Position numbers and translations under genes: made by a program. The notes beneath the pieces were generated by a model. The model saw only the letters and a program-made list of their open reading frames with translations. It made no database searches and was not told where the DNA came from. A stretch of 64,000 bases of DNA. It comes from Chamaea fasciata. Taxonomy: Eukaryota > Chordata > Aves > Passeriformes > Sylviidae. This document shows, in pieces, positions 12,901 through 27,900 of the stretch. Within the stretch, counting starts at the first letter, position 1. Every line of letters begins with the position of its first letter. The stretch spans positions 26,246,022-26,310,021 of the forward strand of contig JARCOQ010000006.1 in the NCBI GenBank assembly GCA_029207755.1, written 5' to 3'.

Positions 12901-15900
12901 AGCTAAAATTTGAAAGATAAAGCAACAAAGCTTCAGAGAACATTATGTCTCTACAGCTGGAACTAGAGTTCCGTCAGACACACTGAGTATCATGAGAACT
13001 TAAACACTTGAAAAAGTCCTTGGCAAGTATTGTGCTTCATCTGAATGCCTCAAAGAAGCCAGGAATTCTGTTATTGATTTCTGCACATCAAATATTTACT
13101 GGAAGGGAAGATGCGCTACTTAGAGCAAGAATAACTAAAGGTAGCTGGAAAACCAGATTCAAACTGAAGTCTTTGTGAGAATAAGAACTGCTGAAACCTG
13201 AATGATTCTTCATGTACTATTTATGAATATTTTAGCAAGGAAATAACTTTTAATCCTTTTACTATTTTTCTAAGATTTCAAGTTACACTAATCCAAGAAA
13301 AACAAACTGGAAAAATATCCTGAGTAGTCTACAGTACTTCTGTATTCAGAGGAAGCTACAGACAAGCTACAGTTATGCTGTTATCCAAGGACACATCCTC
13401 ACTTCACCACACTTTCTCTAAGTAAACACTAGATATTGATTTAGAATTAGGCCACAACTATTTAGAGAAGATTGTGATTTAAAAAATATTTCTAACCTTT
13501 CACCTATTTTAACATGCTATTACCCAAGATTTTATAACTGAAATATATTAAATAATTAATTTTCAGTGTCTCTTTCATGTGTTCACTTATACAGGCTTGT
13601 TCCAAACTTGCTCCAATATCTTTTTTCATGTTGACTATCATTGTGTCTCTTCTCCTCACCATCCTCCTCTGACCAAGTCCCCGGAAAAGTCATATATATT
13701 CTCTTGGAATACAGAGCTATTCTTTATGATTAGAAATATCAGACTGTGTTTTTTACACTTCTGGTAGGACCTGGGTAGAGTTTATCTCACCAAACTTCAG
13801 TTGTCTAAACCTCAGCTTGCTATCTGACGATACCTTTTCTGGGCACCTTCTCCCATCTTAAAGCAGTTAATCTGAAGTGTTTTCCTTGCGGAAGCCCAGA
13901 GTAGCAGCACTGATCTGGGTAAAAGCACATCATTCTTAGGCCAGATCAGTTTGTTGGCCCAGTTCTCAGCATTGTTACACCAACAATTGCAACAGCTTAG
14001 TAACACCATGGAGACAGGATGAACTGTATGGAACAAAACACTGGATACTGTTAAAAACTTTGTTTCATCTAACAGCCTAGAGACTTATGGAGAGAGTTTC
14101 CTGCATAATCTCCATCACCTGCAGTTGAGAAAATTAGCTCATCCTTGATGCCTATCAGCTTTGCTTTACCAAGCAAAGGTTAGGTGATGTTAATTCCAAC
14201 CTTTGTGGAAGGTCAGCGTCACTGCTCTCCCAAAAGGAGATTTTTTTTTCCTGTCTGTGTTACTCTTACATGCAACCTCAAGAGCACCATTTAAAAAAAT
14301 TATTTCTTCTCTCTTTCCATGGGAACATGTGTTTGAAAAAGACAGTAATCAATAGGAGACTTGCAATTAGGTTTCCCAACTAAAATTAACTTTTACTTAT
14401 AGCTCAAACATAAGAGATTTCAAACTGACATCATTGTCTAGAAAACATTAGGGAGATAAAAGAAAACAGTTTGTTAATAATGAATCCTCTGTATACCTGT
14501 CAGATTCTTAAGATAGAATTAACACAAATTCATCTTAACGTTTCACTTTTTATATGAATATGATGTGAATACCTTCTCTCACAATTTCAGTGATAAAGAA
14601 AGGTATTGATTCACTAGCAAGGATTTTAACTGTAGTGATATGTATTAGGACAGCAAAACCTGGCAGAGACTAGCCAAGTAATGCTTAGAAAAATAAATTT
14701 TTAGAAAAGAATATACTCACTTCAAGAAGTAAATTCTACAGGAATATCCACATTTCTCAGATGTCTGAAAAGATTCATACATTTATATATACAAAATGTA
14801 TCTATCTATTAATGGGCAACAACCAAAAAAAATCTACTCCAATGCTTACGGTTTCACAGTTCAAACATCTAGTTTCGTTAGTCAGTGTTCCCTGAAAAAT
14901 CTCATGCACCCAGGTGAGTTCTTGTTTATTGTTCTCTTCAGCTTCATTCATGTTGCCATTTTTCAGTTTCCCATTTTGCTTTTCCTGTTTCTTCTCCTCC
15001 TGCAAAATGTCTGCAATGGTGTTCAGCAGGTAATTTAAAAACTCGTGTGCATCCTGCTGCATGTAGTTGTCAAAGAGATCTGTGAAGAAGAGAGTCAAGA
15101 TTTGTACAGCTGAATATCCTTTCCTCCAAGAAAGAAAATTATTTTTTTTTCCAAATACTTGTGCAGGCCCTTGCTCAGCAAAGTATTTGGAATCATCCCA
15201 AAGAACAGTTTTGCAGCCAGTCACCCTGGCTTCAGTGAAGCCACCTTGGGGGAAAGCTTCATCTCACCTAACTTTAGCTGTCTAGAAAGTTAGACTCATT
15301 AGAGCTGGTTGTTTAGGCTCCCATTACAGTCAATGAAGAAAGCAAGAGTGTGACTCATCCTAAATCATTTCCTTACACTAGACACTGCCTAACTTTAGTC
15401 AGCACTGACTTCCATCCACATATTCCAAGCCCCTCAGACACTTAGGAACATCACAGAGTTTTGACAGTAAGCCACACGGCTGGGAAAACGGAAGCCATTG
15501 GATGGTGACACATAGTTGTGTATCGCATCCGGGATGGAGTTACCTTTCCTCACAGTAGCCCACAGGGGGCTGCTCTTTGTAGTTGTGGCTGAAAGGGTGG
15601 TGATGATGTAGCAGTGTTTCAGTTGATGCTGAGCAGCACTCACACAGCATCAAGGCTGTCCCTCCAACCCTCATCCTGCCCAAAGGCTGGTAGGCTGGGT
15701 GTGAAAGAGGTTGGGAAGGGGATATACATGAGGCAGCTGACCCAAACTGGCCTAAGTCATGTTTTATGACATGTGACTTCATGTTCACCACTAAAATCTA
15801 AGAGAAAGATGGGTGGGTTTTCATTATTAAGATACATCTCTTCCAAACAAACTTCTACACATGCCAAGGCCCTATGTCCTAGGTAGTAGCTGAAAATCAT

Positions 15901-18900
15901 CTGTTGATGGGAGGTAGAGAATAAATCTCCTTTGGTTTTTCTTTGTTTCTGCATGTAATTTTTGGCTATTTTTTTTTTAATTAAACAATTTGACCTCAAC
16001 TCATGAGGTTTTTTTCCTCCTATCTTAACCCCCTGCCCTGCTGAGACGAGGAGTGAGAGACAGGCTTGGTGGGCACCTGGCAGCCAGTCAAGGTTAACTC
16101 ACTTCAAGTAGTAATAACAACATCATCTAACAAAGCTCTTTTTTTCACGCACAAGTCTGATGAGAAAAGACTTGTCCTGTTCAATACAAAATGCTTTCAG
16201 GAAGAGGGGAAAATATCGCAGTGACAATTTAGTAGACTTCACCAGTAAAGGCTTAACTTGCCCACCATTTCAAAGGACAAAGAATGAGTGTTTCCAGAAA
16301 TGTGTATTTTTGTCCCCCTGCTCCTGAAAAAGTTCATGTGGATGTCCTCAGAAAATACTGTACAGAACCCTTGACTTTGTAGTGTCTAGCCTGGACATAT
16401 AAGCAGGATAATACACAATGACTCTGACCTTAATTTAAAAAAGCTGAAAACATAAGATCCAGTCTTTACAAGTGATCCCCAACAGTGTGGGAGCATTTAT
16501 CACTAGATGACTCAGAGTAAACTTTTTCATGATTTCAAATGTGTGCTCTGAAATGAACAGCCTGCCCATTTATATCCTGTCACCAGGAAGCAATTTCTTC
16601 CAGGTGTTTAACTCATACTTTGTCTCTTCATTCAAAGCCTCTTTGTTTCTAAGCATACCATCCACAGCAATATGAATCCAGGCCAAAATGGAGCTGTGAC
16701 AGGCTTCTCTATCTCAAAATGTTTCTCATATCCCTTAGACAGAACTACTACAAGATTAGGTACATACTGTTGGCAACTTCATGGTCAAAAGGGGTCTGAT
16801 GCTTTACAAAGTAGGACTGTGTGCACCACTTCCAAGAACCAGAGCAGCAACTGATGTGTAGTCGACTGACCACCCCACATGTACCCAGTTCCTTTTCCTC
16901 CAAGGTGTTCTGGAGTTGGTGGTGCCTGCAACCTTCCTGTCACACAGTTTCTATACTGCCAGCTCCCCTCAATGTTTCTCTCTGTCATACTCCACAAGAA
17001 AACAATTTGAAATTACAGCAGTGTCACCCTATTCCCAGCCCCAGCTCACTCCACAGTAAGGTCTGCCCCACCATGGTGTGAAAACATCACTAATTCACAC
17101 ACCTCTGGGAGCCCATGAAATCTGGTGTGGTTATTCTAAGCATAATATCGTATACACAGACACTAAAATAATAATACACCCCACAAAGTACTAAAAGCCA
17201 TTTACAAATCTAACCTGTATTTCTGACTAATATGATCACATTGCTCAATATTTATTTATACTTTTTTGATCAATGCATGAATACCTTAGAGGACTTTGGT
17301 TTTACACTTACCATTCTCTTTTCGTAACCGTGATATGAACTTCTTTGGTGGAATAACTCCAACTTTTTTCTTCTGAGTAGCAATACTGTGGAAAAGATCT
17401 GCCAGGCAAGTCAAGAGGTTTTCCTTCTTTTTCTGTTGGGCCTTGTATGATAATACATTTTCCCGAAATGGCCGGCAAAAATATAATGCCTGCAGCACGG
17501 AGTTACAGTAGCAGGTGTTCCCAAACTGCCATGCAAAATTAAAAACAAGCTTAATCCCTGTGCATCACAACAAAACTAGCTGTTCATTCAAATTCTGACC
17601 CTGTCACTGTCACAAACCAGCCATTTGGCCATGTAGTTGCAGTAGAAATATATTTTCACACCCACCATGACACTCCATGGAGAAAAACTGGTGTTCTAAG
17701 TTAACTAGGATACAAAGGAAAGGTTTCCACTTATAAGGAAAGTATTTATTGTACTGGATTTCATTAAATTTATTTCCATATCTGGGTTCTCTCTTACTGC
17801 TCAGTAGCAGAATGACTAATGTTTTCAATGTAAAAAATTGCTATATCTATATCATTTCTATGGGAACAAACAAGTGATTAAACGCTCTTCTCACTCATTT
17901 TCTCCTTGGTCAAATAAAAAAGCTCCTCTTAAGAGCCGCCAATGCAGAATGCTGTGCCTAAACTTGTACATACTTTCATCACTTCCTCCTTCCTATTTCA
18001 CAGCTAAAAAAGACTTTTAATTTTATTTAAGTGTATGTTCTAACCCCTGGAAATATTCATAGAACTGTTCTCTCTGGGGGCGTATGAAGCCATCTTCAAA
18101 CATCTGATACAGTTTTGCAACCCACTTTGCTGAAAATTACAACATGAGCAGCACTTTAAAAGAAAGGCAATCCTGCATTAGAATAAGATTGATAAAAGCA
18201 GGGGAGAGAGAAAAACAAAACAAAACCAAGGAACAAAGCAAATTTCAAGTAACATCAAAATGGTACTTACATTGACCAATCCAAAGTAGTGTTCATTGAT
18301 TGGAAACTGCTCTGGGCCAATGTCTTTTTCCAGAGCAGAGGCATTGGTGCCCTATACAAAAAAAAAAAAAAAAAAAAAAAAGAAAAAGAAAAAAGAAAAA
18401 GAAAATTAAAAAAAAAGTCAAACCCCAAACCAAACAAACAACAAAAAAAATTAAAAAGGAAGAATATTATTTAGAATATTAAAATTCTAAAGTAAAATTA
18501 TGGACTGTATCAAGGCAGAAAAGAATTCTTTCCTTTTAGCTATGATTAACCAAGTTAACTGTCTTATTGTTAGGCAAGCACAACAGTCTCATGAGCCGCT
18601 AAAAATACTTGCAAATCTGGATAGTGGAGCTGGCCTGGCATGGACCCTCTAGTAATAAATGACTAGAAGTGAACAGGTCACAACAGTGGTTCTTCCCACA
18701 CCCACCTTCCCCCTATTTTTATTGTGTACATGGTCATCTGGATCCCATTACCCTCTTGTCTCGTAAAGACAGCAGTTGATCTTAAGTACAACCTTAAAAA
18801 CCTGTTCCTAGATGGAAGGCAGGTTTTCTAAGCATTACTGAGATTCCTCTGAATCCCTCGTAATTAATCATCAGCCTGTAACAATACTTGGGCTTCAGGT

Positions 18901-21900
18901 TGGCACACAGTTCTAATAACATCACAGATGCTAAAAGCAAGTGTAATATACCTGTTGCTCTGTCCTATCTAACATTAAAGAGCACATAAATCCAAGCACT
19001 GTCAGATCTCTTAGTCACCACCCTAGTGTGGCAGGTTATGTTCGGCTGTATCTTCACTCCAACACCGAAATTGTTTAGGTAACTGCTGGTCTATAAGTAC
19101 AACCACTTATTTGGTATGTTACCCATCATTTTGCTATAACAAAATTCCCATTTTTGAACAAGCTTAAATTACTAAGCAAGTAAGGTAGATTGCTGCCAAA
19201 GCAAATGTCATCAGTCCTATACACATTATAAGCTTGGCTCCATCTTCTGACACCCTGACTTCAGATACTTACAGACATTGATGAGTTCCCTCTCAACTCT
19301 CTTCTCCAGGCTGAACAGGCCCAACTCCCTCAGCCTTTCCTCACAAGAGGGATGCTCCAATCCCTTAACAATTTTTGTTGCCCTCCACTGGACCTGCTCC
19401 AGGAACTCCAGGTCTCTCTTGTCTTGTGGAGCCCAGAGCTGGACACAGCACTCCTGATGTGGCCTCACCAGGGCTGAGTAGAGGGGCAGGATCACCTCCC
19501 TCAGCCTGTTGGCAATGCTCTTCCTGATGCACCCCAGGACACTGTTGGCCTTCTCACCCACATGGACAGCTTGTTGTCCACCAGAACCCCGAGGCCCTTT
19601 TCCACAGAGCTGCTTTCCAGCAGCTCAATCCCCAGCCTGTGCTGGTGTATGCAGTTTCTCCTCCCAAGGTGCAGGACCCTGCACTTGCCTTCATTGAATT
19701 TCCTTTCTGCCCATCACTTCAACCTGTCAAGGCACTTCTGAAGGGCTGCACAGCCCTCTGGGGTATTGGCTGCTCCTTCTGCTTTGTGTCATCAGCAAAC
19801 TTGCTGTGGATGTCTCTGCCCCTCCATCCAAGTCATTAATTAAGAAGTTAAACAATTCCCAATACTGAATCATGGGGGACACCACTCGTTTTAGGCCTCC
19901 AAACAGAACCCATGTCACTGATAGCGACTCTGGGATCAGCCAGCTCTCAATCCACCTCACTGTTTACTCATCCAGTCCACACTTCTTGAATTTCCCTATG
20001 AGTTCACTGTGAGAGACAGTGATAAGCCTTGGTGAAGTCAAGGTAGACATTTGCTCAGACTTCATCAACTAAAATTTTCAAAGTAACTGGGAATCAGATT
20101 TAGAATTCTCATGTCCCTTCCCCATCTTCTCCCCAAGACCTGATTTTGGTTTCCTCACTGCACCTACCATCAGCATTGCTTGCCAAATTAGATTATTATT
20201 TCATGTCAATTCATTAAAAGATTTAGTCAACAGAATTAGCAGTGTGAAACTCAGCACAGGTGCTCTTTGAGGATTTGCAAGCGTTGAAAGTAAAACATTT
20301 CCTTTAAGTTGGCAGGTTCCAGAAAAGCTCCAAAGATTTCATATTTCACATCCCCTTCTCAGATCTTTTTCCATTCTCTCCCTTTCTCCCACATACACAG
20401 AGTTCATTGCTCAGACTTCCCAGAAAATCCCCCTGGACTGAAGGACTTTAAAAACACAACTCATCATGAAAAACTTCATAAGGGATATATGTTCTCACCA
20501 GACTCTGCTAAGCCTTGGTGAGAAACTTGGAAAAAAAGATTGATTAATACAACACAATTATTGGCTACCATTCAACAGAGATGACAGCATGATAATTATG
20601 TAAGTCTCATATGAAGATTAGTTTCATTGCTTGGAAAGTCAGCCTTGCCAAAGATGCACATATTCATCAAAGCATTCCAAAAGGGAAGATAAATATTTGC
20701 CTATCTGATATTAGCAGTGAAGCAAACAGCCACTGGTACCCTTAAAACCTTGTCTGATACAAGAGAAACATGACTACAGAAGTTATACAGCTTCTGAGGA
20801 AAAACATCTTCATATTAATACTCATTGTACAGCATTCAGATCAAACCAAATGTTTTCTTTGAATACACTTTTAACATTACAATCAAGTTCCCTAAAATAA
20901 AAATGAAATACATGTGCTTTCAGTTTTGTAGGAAACACTGAAATCCACACTGAAATAACTTCTACCTTTACAGTTCATGGAAAAGTCTATCTATAGAATT
21001 TAGTAGTTCATAAACTACAGGTTAGTGTATTCTGTCAGACGAATACAATGCAAGTGGTCTGCTAACTAGTTGCTCCTACGTTACTCATTTGCCTTTTCTC
21101 CAGGGCCAGGGTTTCTTACTTCAGAGGATGCCAGATAGTCGGACAAACCCTTTCTTGTGTTTAATTTTTTCTTGTAAATATTGTGAGAAAGAGCAAAAAT
21201 CAGGATTTACTGAACAAAATTATCAGAGAAAACCAAACAAATTCATGATGTATACTAACCAATCTTCATATAAAAACTCTACATTACATGTAAATTTCCA
21301 AAATATCTGTTGTTGAAAAAAACATGTGCTTAGTAACATCTCATCATGGAACTTTTTCACCTCTCCAAAACCAGGCCTTGGCTGTTGCAATATAAAATAA
21401 AATATAGTGTGCTAGTGACCCAACAAAACAGTGAGGCTAAATTCAGTCTTTGAGTTAACTGACATAACCCGCTCGGATTTCATTAGGAGTAGTGCCTTCT
21501 TGTATCAAAGGCAATTTCAGTCTGATTTATTCTGAGGTCTCCAAAAAGATACTGTTAAATCATTGAAAAAGAAGTCTAGGAACATGGGCAAGAAGTACAG
21601 AGACCTGATGCTTCAAAGAAGGATATACTCCTTATATGGAGAAAAAAAATGTAGACAGGCTACTTAGTAAAACTCAAACCATATCACATTGCATATAAAT
21701 TATTTCTTTTGCGTAAGAAGTCTCCTCAATAAGCAGTTGACATGAGGACAGAAGAAGGAAAATTTTCCAAGTATACCAGAAACTGTACACCCAATCCATG
21801 TTTAAACTGGAAAAAAATATATTATTGGGGATGTGTTAAAGATGGTTCAGAATACAGGTTTAAATCAACCACATCAAATGGAAAACATGTTAGTTAGTCT

Positions 21901-24900
21901 ACTGATGTTAATCTACAGCAAACGTCATCCATGACTATTTACCATGGTTTTCAGTATGTTTGTGTTTGCTCTCATTCCTAGCAAGTAATTTTGATTACTT
22001 CTACAGTGAAAACCTGCTCAGACATTTTAATGCAACCACTCTTCATGGTTTCATAAATGCTTCAGCTAGGAGAAATATCCTACCACAGCTGAATCTACTG
22101 TAGTTCCATAAAAATATGCAGGAGCAGCAGTGTAGCTACAGAGCCTGAAATGAGAAGAGGCTGCATAAGCCAAGGAAGTGGGATTTGGGAGTATTAAATA
22201 AAGTCATATCACAGTAAAGGAGACTGGCTCCTTCTTAAAAGAATACGCTAGTGAGGGAAATGCAGTGGAGTGACTGGTATCCAGACCTTATGAGAGTGAG
22301 AACTAGGTCAATGTGGAAACTCCTGCTATGTATTCTGTGGTGTTGGAACCTTGATTTCTCAGTTTTACCACTTAATTCAACGATCAGTATTCAGCCCTCG
22401 TAAAATGGCAAAGACATACCGCTGGAGACATAGCCAAGCACAGGTCAATTCAGGCCAAAATCTTTGCCACAGCATGGCTCCAAAAACATTTGGCCCATAT
22501 GACCTATATTTTTTCCTCTGGTTATTTTGCCCTAGACCTTCCAAAGAAGAAGACTGCTGTTTTTCTTTTCAGTTGAAATTTCTGATAATATTGCTAAAAG
22601 TTTCATTTGTGCTTTGCACAATGAAACAGATTAGGTAAAAAAACCCCAAACCCTGCCATTCCTTTACACTTTAGCATATATTAAAAAACAAACAAACAAA
22701 CAAAACAAAAAATCAAACAAAAAACCACCCACAAAACAAAAAAAAAACAACTTCAAGAGAAAAAAGAAGTCATCAAATTAGTTCATTAAATCACATGTAG
22801 CAAAGGAATCAAAATATAATTATTCTATGGAGCATAAGAAATGGACAAGAGCTAATATGAAAGTGTCAACAGAAGACAACAAATCAGACTAAACTTTGTA
22901 TTGTGACAGAACTATAAAAATGGCACTACTTTCTAGAAATATGCATGCATTTAGTTTAAAGAAAATGAATACAGTAAAGAAATTAGGACTTTTCATAAGC
23001 CATCTATTAAGTGGGTATCACTAAATAAACAGAAATACGGTAGGAAAAACATAAAATTAATTAAATTTTTCTTTGTATAGAAAAATATGTCTGTACAAAG
23101 ACAAAAAAAAAAAGAAAGAAGAAGAAATATCTTGTTCACAAGAAAATCTAAAAAATATAAGGAAAAACACATAAAAACCGAATAATTAAAACAGGAACTT
23201 AAATACATGAAGAGCAAGAGATCAATGAAGGAAGATGGCTGGTCCATGACAAAAGGCTTTGGATCATGTACATTTATAGACTAGATTTCTTTTTCCTCAG
23301 TGATCAGGGAAAGTGAGAGCAACACTGTAGTTTCCTGAAGGGAGAAACTGAAGACTTATGACAAACTAACAGTGATGTTTGGGCTGGTAGAGGAGAAATC
23401 AGAGTAAAAATAGAAATGGCTTCAGGGTTAGGTAGTCTGAGTTTAAGGATTTTGGAAGGCACCGCACATGGAAGAGAAGGAAAAAAGAAGATAAAGAAAG
23501 ATGGGAGAGGCCTCCTGGCCAACCAATGTCAGTGATGGATAACTCAAAAGAGAGGAGGCAATTGTATATAAAACCTGAAATTAGCTCCCAGAAGCAACAC
23601 AAAGAATCTAGAGTAAAAGGAGTGCTAGCAATTGCACAGCATGCAGCATACATGCAGCTGCTTTCAAAAGATGTATCACTTGTCCCCAGTGCTGGACTTT
23701 GGCTATCCTCAGGAACAATCTCAACTCTCAGAGAGATATGGTGAGTAACTGAAATAGCCAAAGCAGTCTTCTTAAAAACTCATAGATGTTAAATACCAAA
23801 CCTGAAACATTTCTGTAATTTTTTAAAGTGTAAATTCCAGAAGATGGTTGAATTTAACCAGATTAACTCTCACTTCATTCTTGAAGAAATGCTTTTTGTT
23901 CCTCCAGCAAAGCTATTTTGGGTTTTTTTTGCCACACGAAGAAGAGGAAAGAGACAATTCTATGAAAACACACAGAGGATCATAGTAAACAGCAAAAGAA
24001 CCTTGACTGACTGAAAAACCAATGTGTATTCAAATTTTTTTAGGAAAGATGATTTACCAAAATGTATCTAAATAAATTATTTTTGTGTGTTTCTTCCTAA
24101 GAGTCTTCTGATCATTAAGGCAAAATGTAAGAGCTTGAAAGGAGAGGCCTAACCTTTTTTCTTGCTGGGTACACTAAACTATCTCTATTTGCAGATCTAA
24201 GTATAGCATATACCACAAATGACTTCAGCCCTTTACTGTGTGGTTTCCAAGAAACGGATAAAAATTGCAAGACCTGAAATCCTGAACCACTTAAAACCTT
24301 GAACAAAGTTTTTAAGGTACTCAGTCTTACATAGCTGATAAACTCAGTTTTTCTCAAAGCACAAAGCAACCAAGTACTGCAAGTGAGGTTCTAGTGAAGT
24401 GCTGCCAGTCCAGTGTTTATATCCATAAGTAATTTTTTAAAAATACTGACCTTTCAACTTTACGGGATTAGACAGCTTTTACTGAACTGATACTCAATAT
24501 TCTTTATACTCTCTTGTGAGTCTGTCTGTATCCCCAGCTTAATTGTTCTTGATTTAGTGGCACCCAGGTTTTTGCTGGAAGAAGTAGCAAAACCATTGGT
24601 TTTGGCCAGTTTCCTTCTTCAGAACACATAGCATCAAGATGGTCTCAAGAATCAAAACAAAACTAAGATTTGCTTGCAAACTATTAACTTCTTCAGCAAC
24701 ATTTTTCTCTAGACCACCTAGACTGCATATGTGGTGCCTCAGAGCATTTTAAAAGCAAGGCACCTTCTAAACTTCGTCACAGCTGCACCAGATGGAATAC
24801 TCTGATACCCTGGAGCCAGATGTAGGAATATGTTCCTTAAATCTCCATACAAGGAGAGTAGCGAGGGCTGCAGCTATGTTGCAGGATAGGTTTAGACTTA

Positions 24901-27900
24901 AATATCATTTTTTGGCAGTATTTTTCTTTTAGAAAAATCCTCTAAGGAGCTGAGACAAGTGCAAGATTCTACACGTGAAGAGAAGAATCACCATGTACAA
25001 AATGGGAAACTGCTGACTAAAGTACTAGTGTTTTAGAAAAAAAAAGGGGGGGGGGGAAGCCTCGGTGTAGTGTAAGATGAGTAAGCCACAAGTTTGCAGT
25101 GTTATTTTAAAAAAAATCCCCAAAACCACCACAACAAATGTTGACAACAAAATGAATTCTTGCAGGTGGTTGTCAACAAAGATCTTAAAGTAACTTTCCT
25201 CTTTAACTTGTCAGTAGTAACACATCTTACATCCAGGTTTGGGTGCCTGGCTTCAAGGAAGATAAAAGTAACTGGAAAGAATCCAAAAGAAGCCAGTCAA
25301 AATGGAAGACTCAACTCTGAAGAAAACTGACCTATAAAAAAGGGTTGAATGGGGTTGTGTTGCATAAGACAGAAAAGGCTGCATAATGCAGGAAAGGGCA
25401 TGACAATACTTTCAACTCAACAGTTTCTTGCAGAAAGGAGCTAGTTTGTTCTTGGTCTCAGCAATGGACAGGATGAGAAGTACCAAGTTCAAATTACTGT
25501 AACGTAGATTCCAGTAAGACATTAGGAAATGTGATGTGGTTCCTATCATTAGAAATCTCCAACTTTGGCTGATCTACATCAGAAATAACACAGGTTTATC
25601 ATATTCAGTGAATAGCTGGAAACTTTATTGTCCTAGAATACTTTATATGCAGCTGTTACGAGGCCATTAATTGTGAAATCAAAAAATCTAATTAAATAAC
25701 TGAAACATGCAATATCCAGTAACAGCAGCTTTGAAACCCTCAGGACAACAGCTTTTTCAGCAAGGGCTGAGCATACCCAAGAACATGCTTACAGTGGAGT
25801 CCTGACAGTGGGAATGCCTCTTCCCCAGAAGCACTGGGGATATCCTGGGGTGTTAAGTACATAATGTATGTAAATGTATGTAAGTGTATCTATAAAACAG
25901 CCAATCAAGAACATTTTCTGAGGCTAAAGGAAGGTCAGCAGAACAGAACTGACTGACGGCTTCTCTGACTGGTCAGGACTTAGACTCCACAGACCGTGGC
26001 TCTTCAAATACATCAGAACCTCACCTGTGTGGCACCTGCCCACCACACACAGTAAATCGGGGTCCAGAGTCTGCTTTTAATGTCATCTCTTCCACAATTC
26101 AGATTCACTCAGCCTTGCTGAGCTATAACTAACAAGTTCCTTTATTGAGGTGTTTGGCACAACCACTGGTTTACTTTTAATTCAGCAACATGAAACCAAA
26201 GACTACATATAAAAGAAACACACTGTACACTACACATTGTGTTCATGAATTGTCCTTTTGTGCTTGCTTTCTAAACATCTAGTAAGTACATAATAACCAC
26301 TTTAGCCATTAAAAGGTATTGATGCAAGACAAGGCTCAGCCATTACTTGAGGTTATACTTTGGGAATCATATATTAGGATGTTTCCCATTCTGCATATGC
26401 TCCTCTATCCAATTAAAAAAAATATCTTTTGTGGACTTCCATTCATCTTTTGATGGAATGCACACTTTCTGTCTGTTAGTCCAGTACCCATTTGTCAGCC
26501 ATACTCTCAAGTTTCTCATTACTTCAGAAAGTTATTCCAATGATTGGACTTCATATTCTCCATAATTTTCATATTTTTGTTTCCATATGTCATTGAAATT
26601 TTACATTCTTGAGACTATGCTTCTAAAACTGCATTGCTTGAACTCTAATCTTATCAGATGCAAAAATTATTTGCCTTTATCAATCTAAATATGTCTTCAG
26701 ATAACTGTTTTTATTGTCTGGTATGTATTATTTTGTCTTTATATGTATTTATGGGAATATATATAAGATATAAAGAAATATACACTACAGGTTGTCCAAA
26801 TTAATAAATCCAGTTGAAAATCATACTGATCAGTTCTGTAACTGAATAATATTCTTATTATTCCTGTATGAAACAGGATTTTAGTATTTTCACAGCATTA
26901 AAATTGTAGGTTTGGGGGTTTTTTTGTATTTTTTGAAACCTGTTTGTAGTTTGAGTTTTCATTCTGCCAATGCCCTATATACAAACAAATCCTCCAATGA
27001 GTCTCTAAAATCATGCTATTAAATAAACAAACAAACAAAAAAAATTCCAACATTTATTCCTATCTGTTTCCTGAATGTAGAGACTCCTAGGCTTGTATGG
27101 TTTTTCTCTACAACCAGTTTGTAGAGAAAAATTGTTCCTCTGCTTGTTAGTTTATTTTAAAATGAAATTCACAGGTGTTCACATAATTCCTGATAAATTG
27201 TGTGAATGTTTTCATACAGAAAACCAGCTATTTTTCTGAAACTCATAACTATGAGACTATGAGAAGAAAGAGTAACATGAAATTCCAAAATTAATCCAAG
27301 GAACCGCAACAGTTTTTTTCTAAAGGATATCTATACAACAACTACCAGGAGTAACTGCGATGATGATACCTAGTATCAGAAATCTGAATGTGTTTAGATT
27401 ATTCTGTTTATTAATTGTCAAAACACTAAGAAGTTCTAATTGGAATTATTAAAATAATATTACAAAATTATGAAAAGGGGGAATTAATACCTGTTCTCAA
27501 AATAATTATAAAAAGAGAGAAATATGGTCCACAGAGCTTGTTAGCCAGATCAGTATAAATGTATGTCAATACATTCTGTAATGGTTAGATGTCCTTCACT
27601 GCACATAACAGTAATATCCCTAGGCCACAGCTGCAGCATGAGCTTAATTCAGTACCCAAGGCTGTACCTAAAGCTCACCAACAGAGAAACATACTACAGA
27701 GCATTTCAGTATGCATGAAATGCCAGCATGCCTGTCTACCTTTGAACCAGCATTTGGTACTTGAGTCATTGGGTTATTTCACAGAAAAAATATATAGGGA
27801 ATTACAGCATTGTAGGGGCTACATCACATCCCTAGTTGGTGCCCGCAGTCTACAAGTTGTTAGGAGGCAGTGGCTGTTGGTATTCCCTCAAATCGATTTT

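Noticed and set aside
18289..18482. Lysine-rich plus-strand frames
   Set aside because: They are translations of the A-rich tract beside USP46 exon 2, antisense to the exon.
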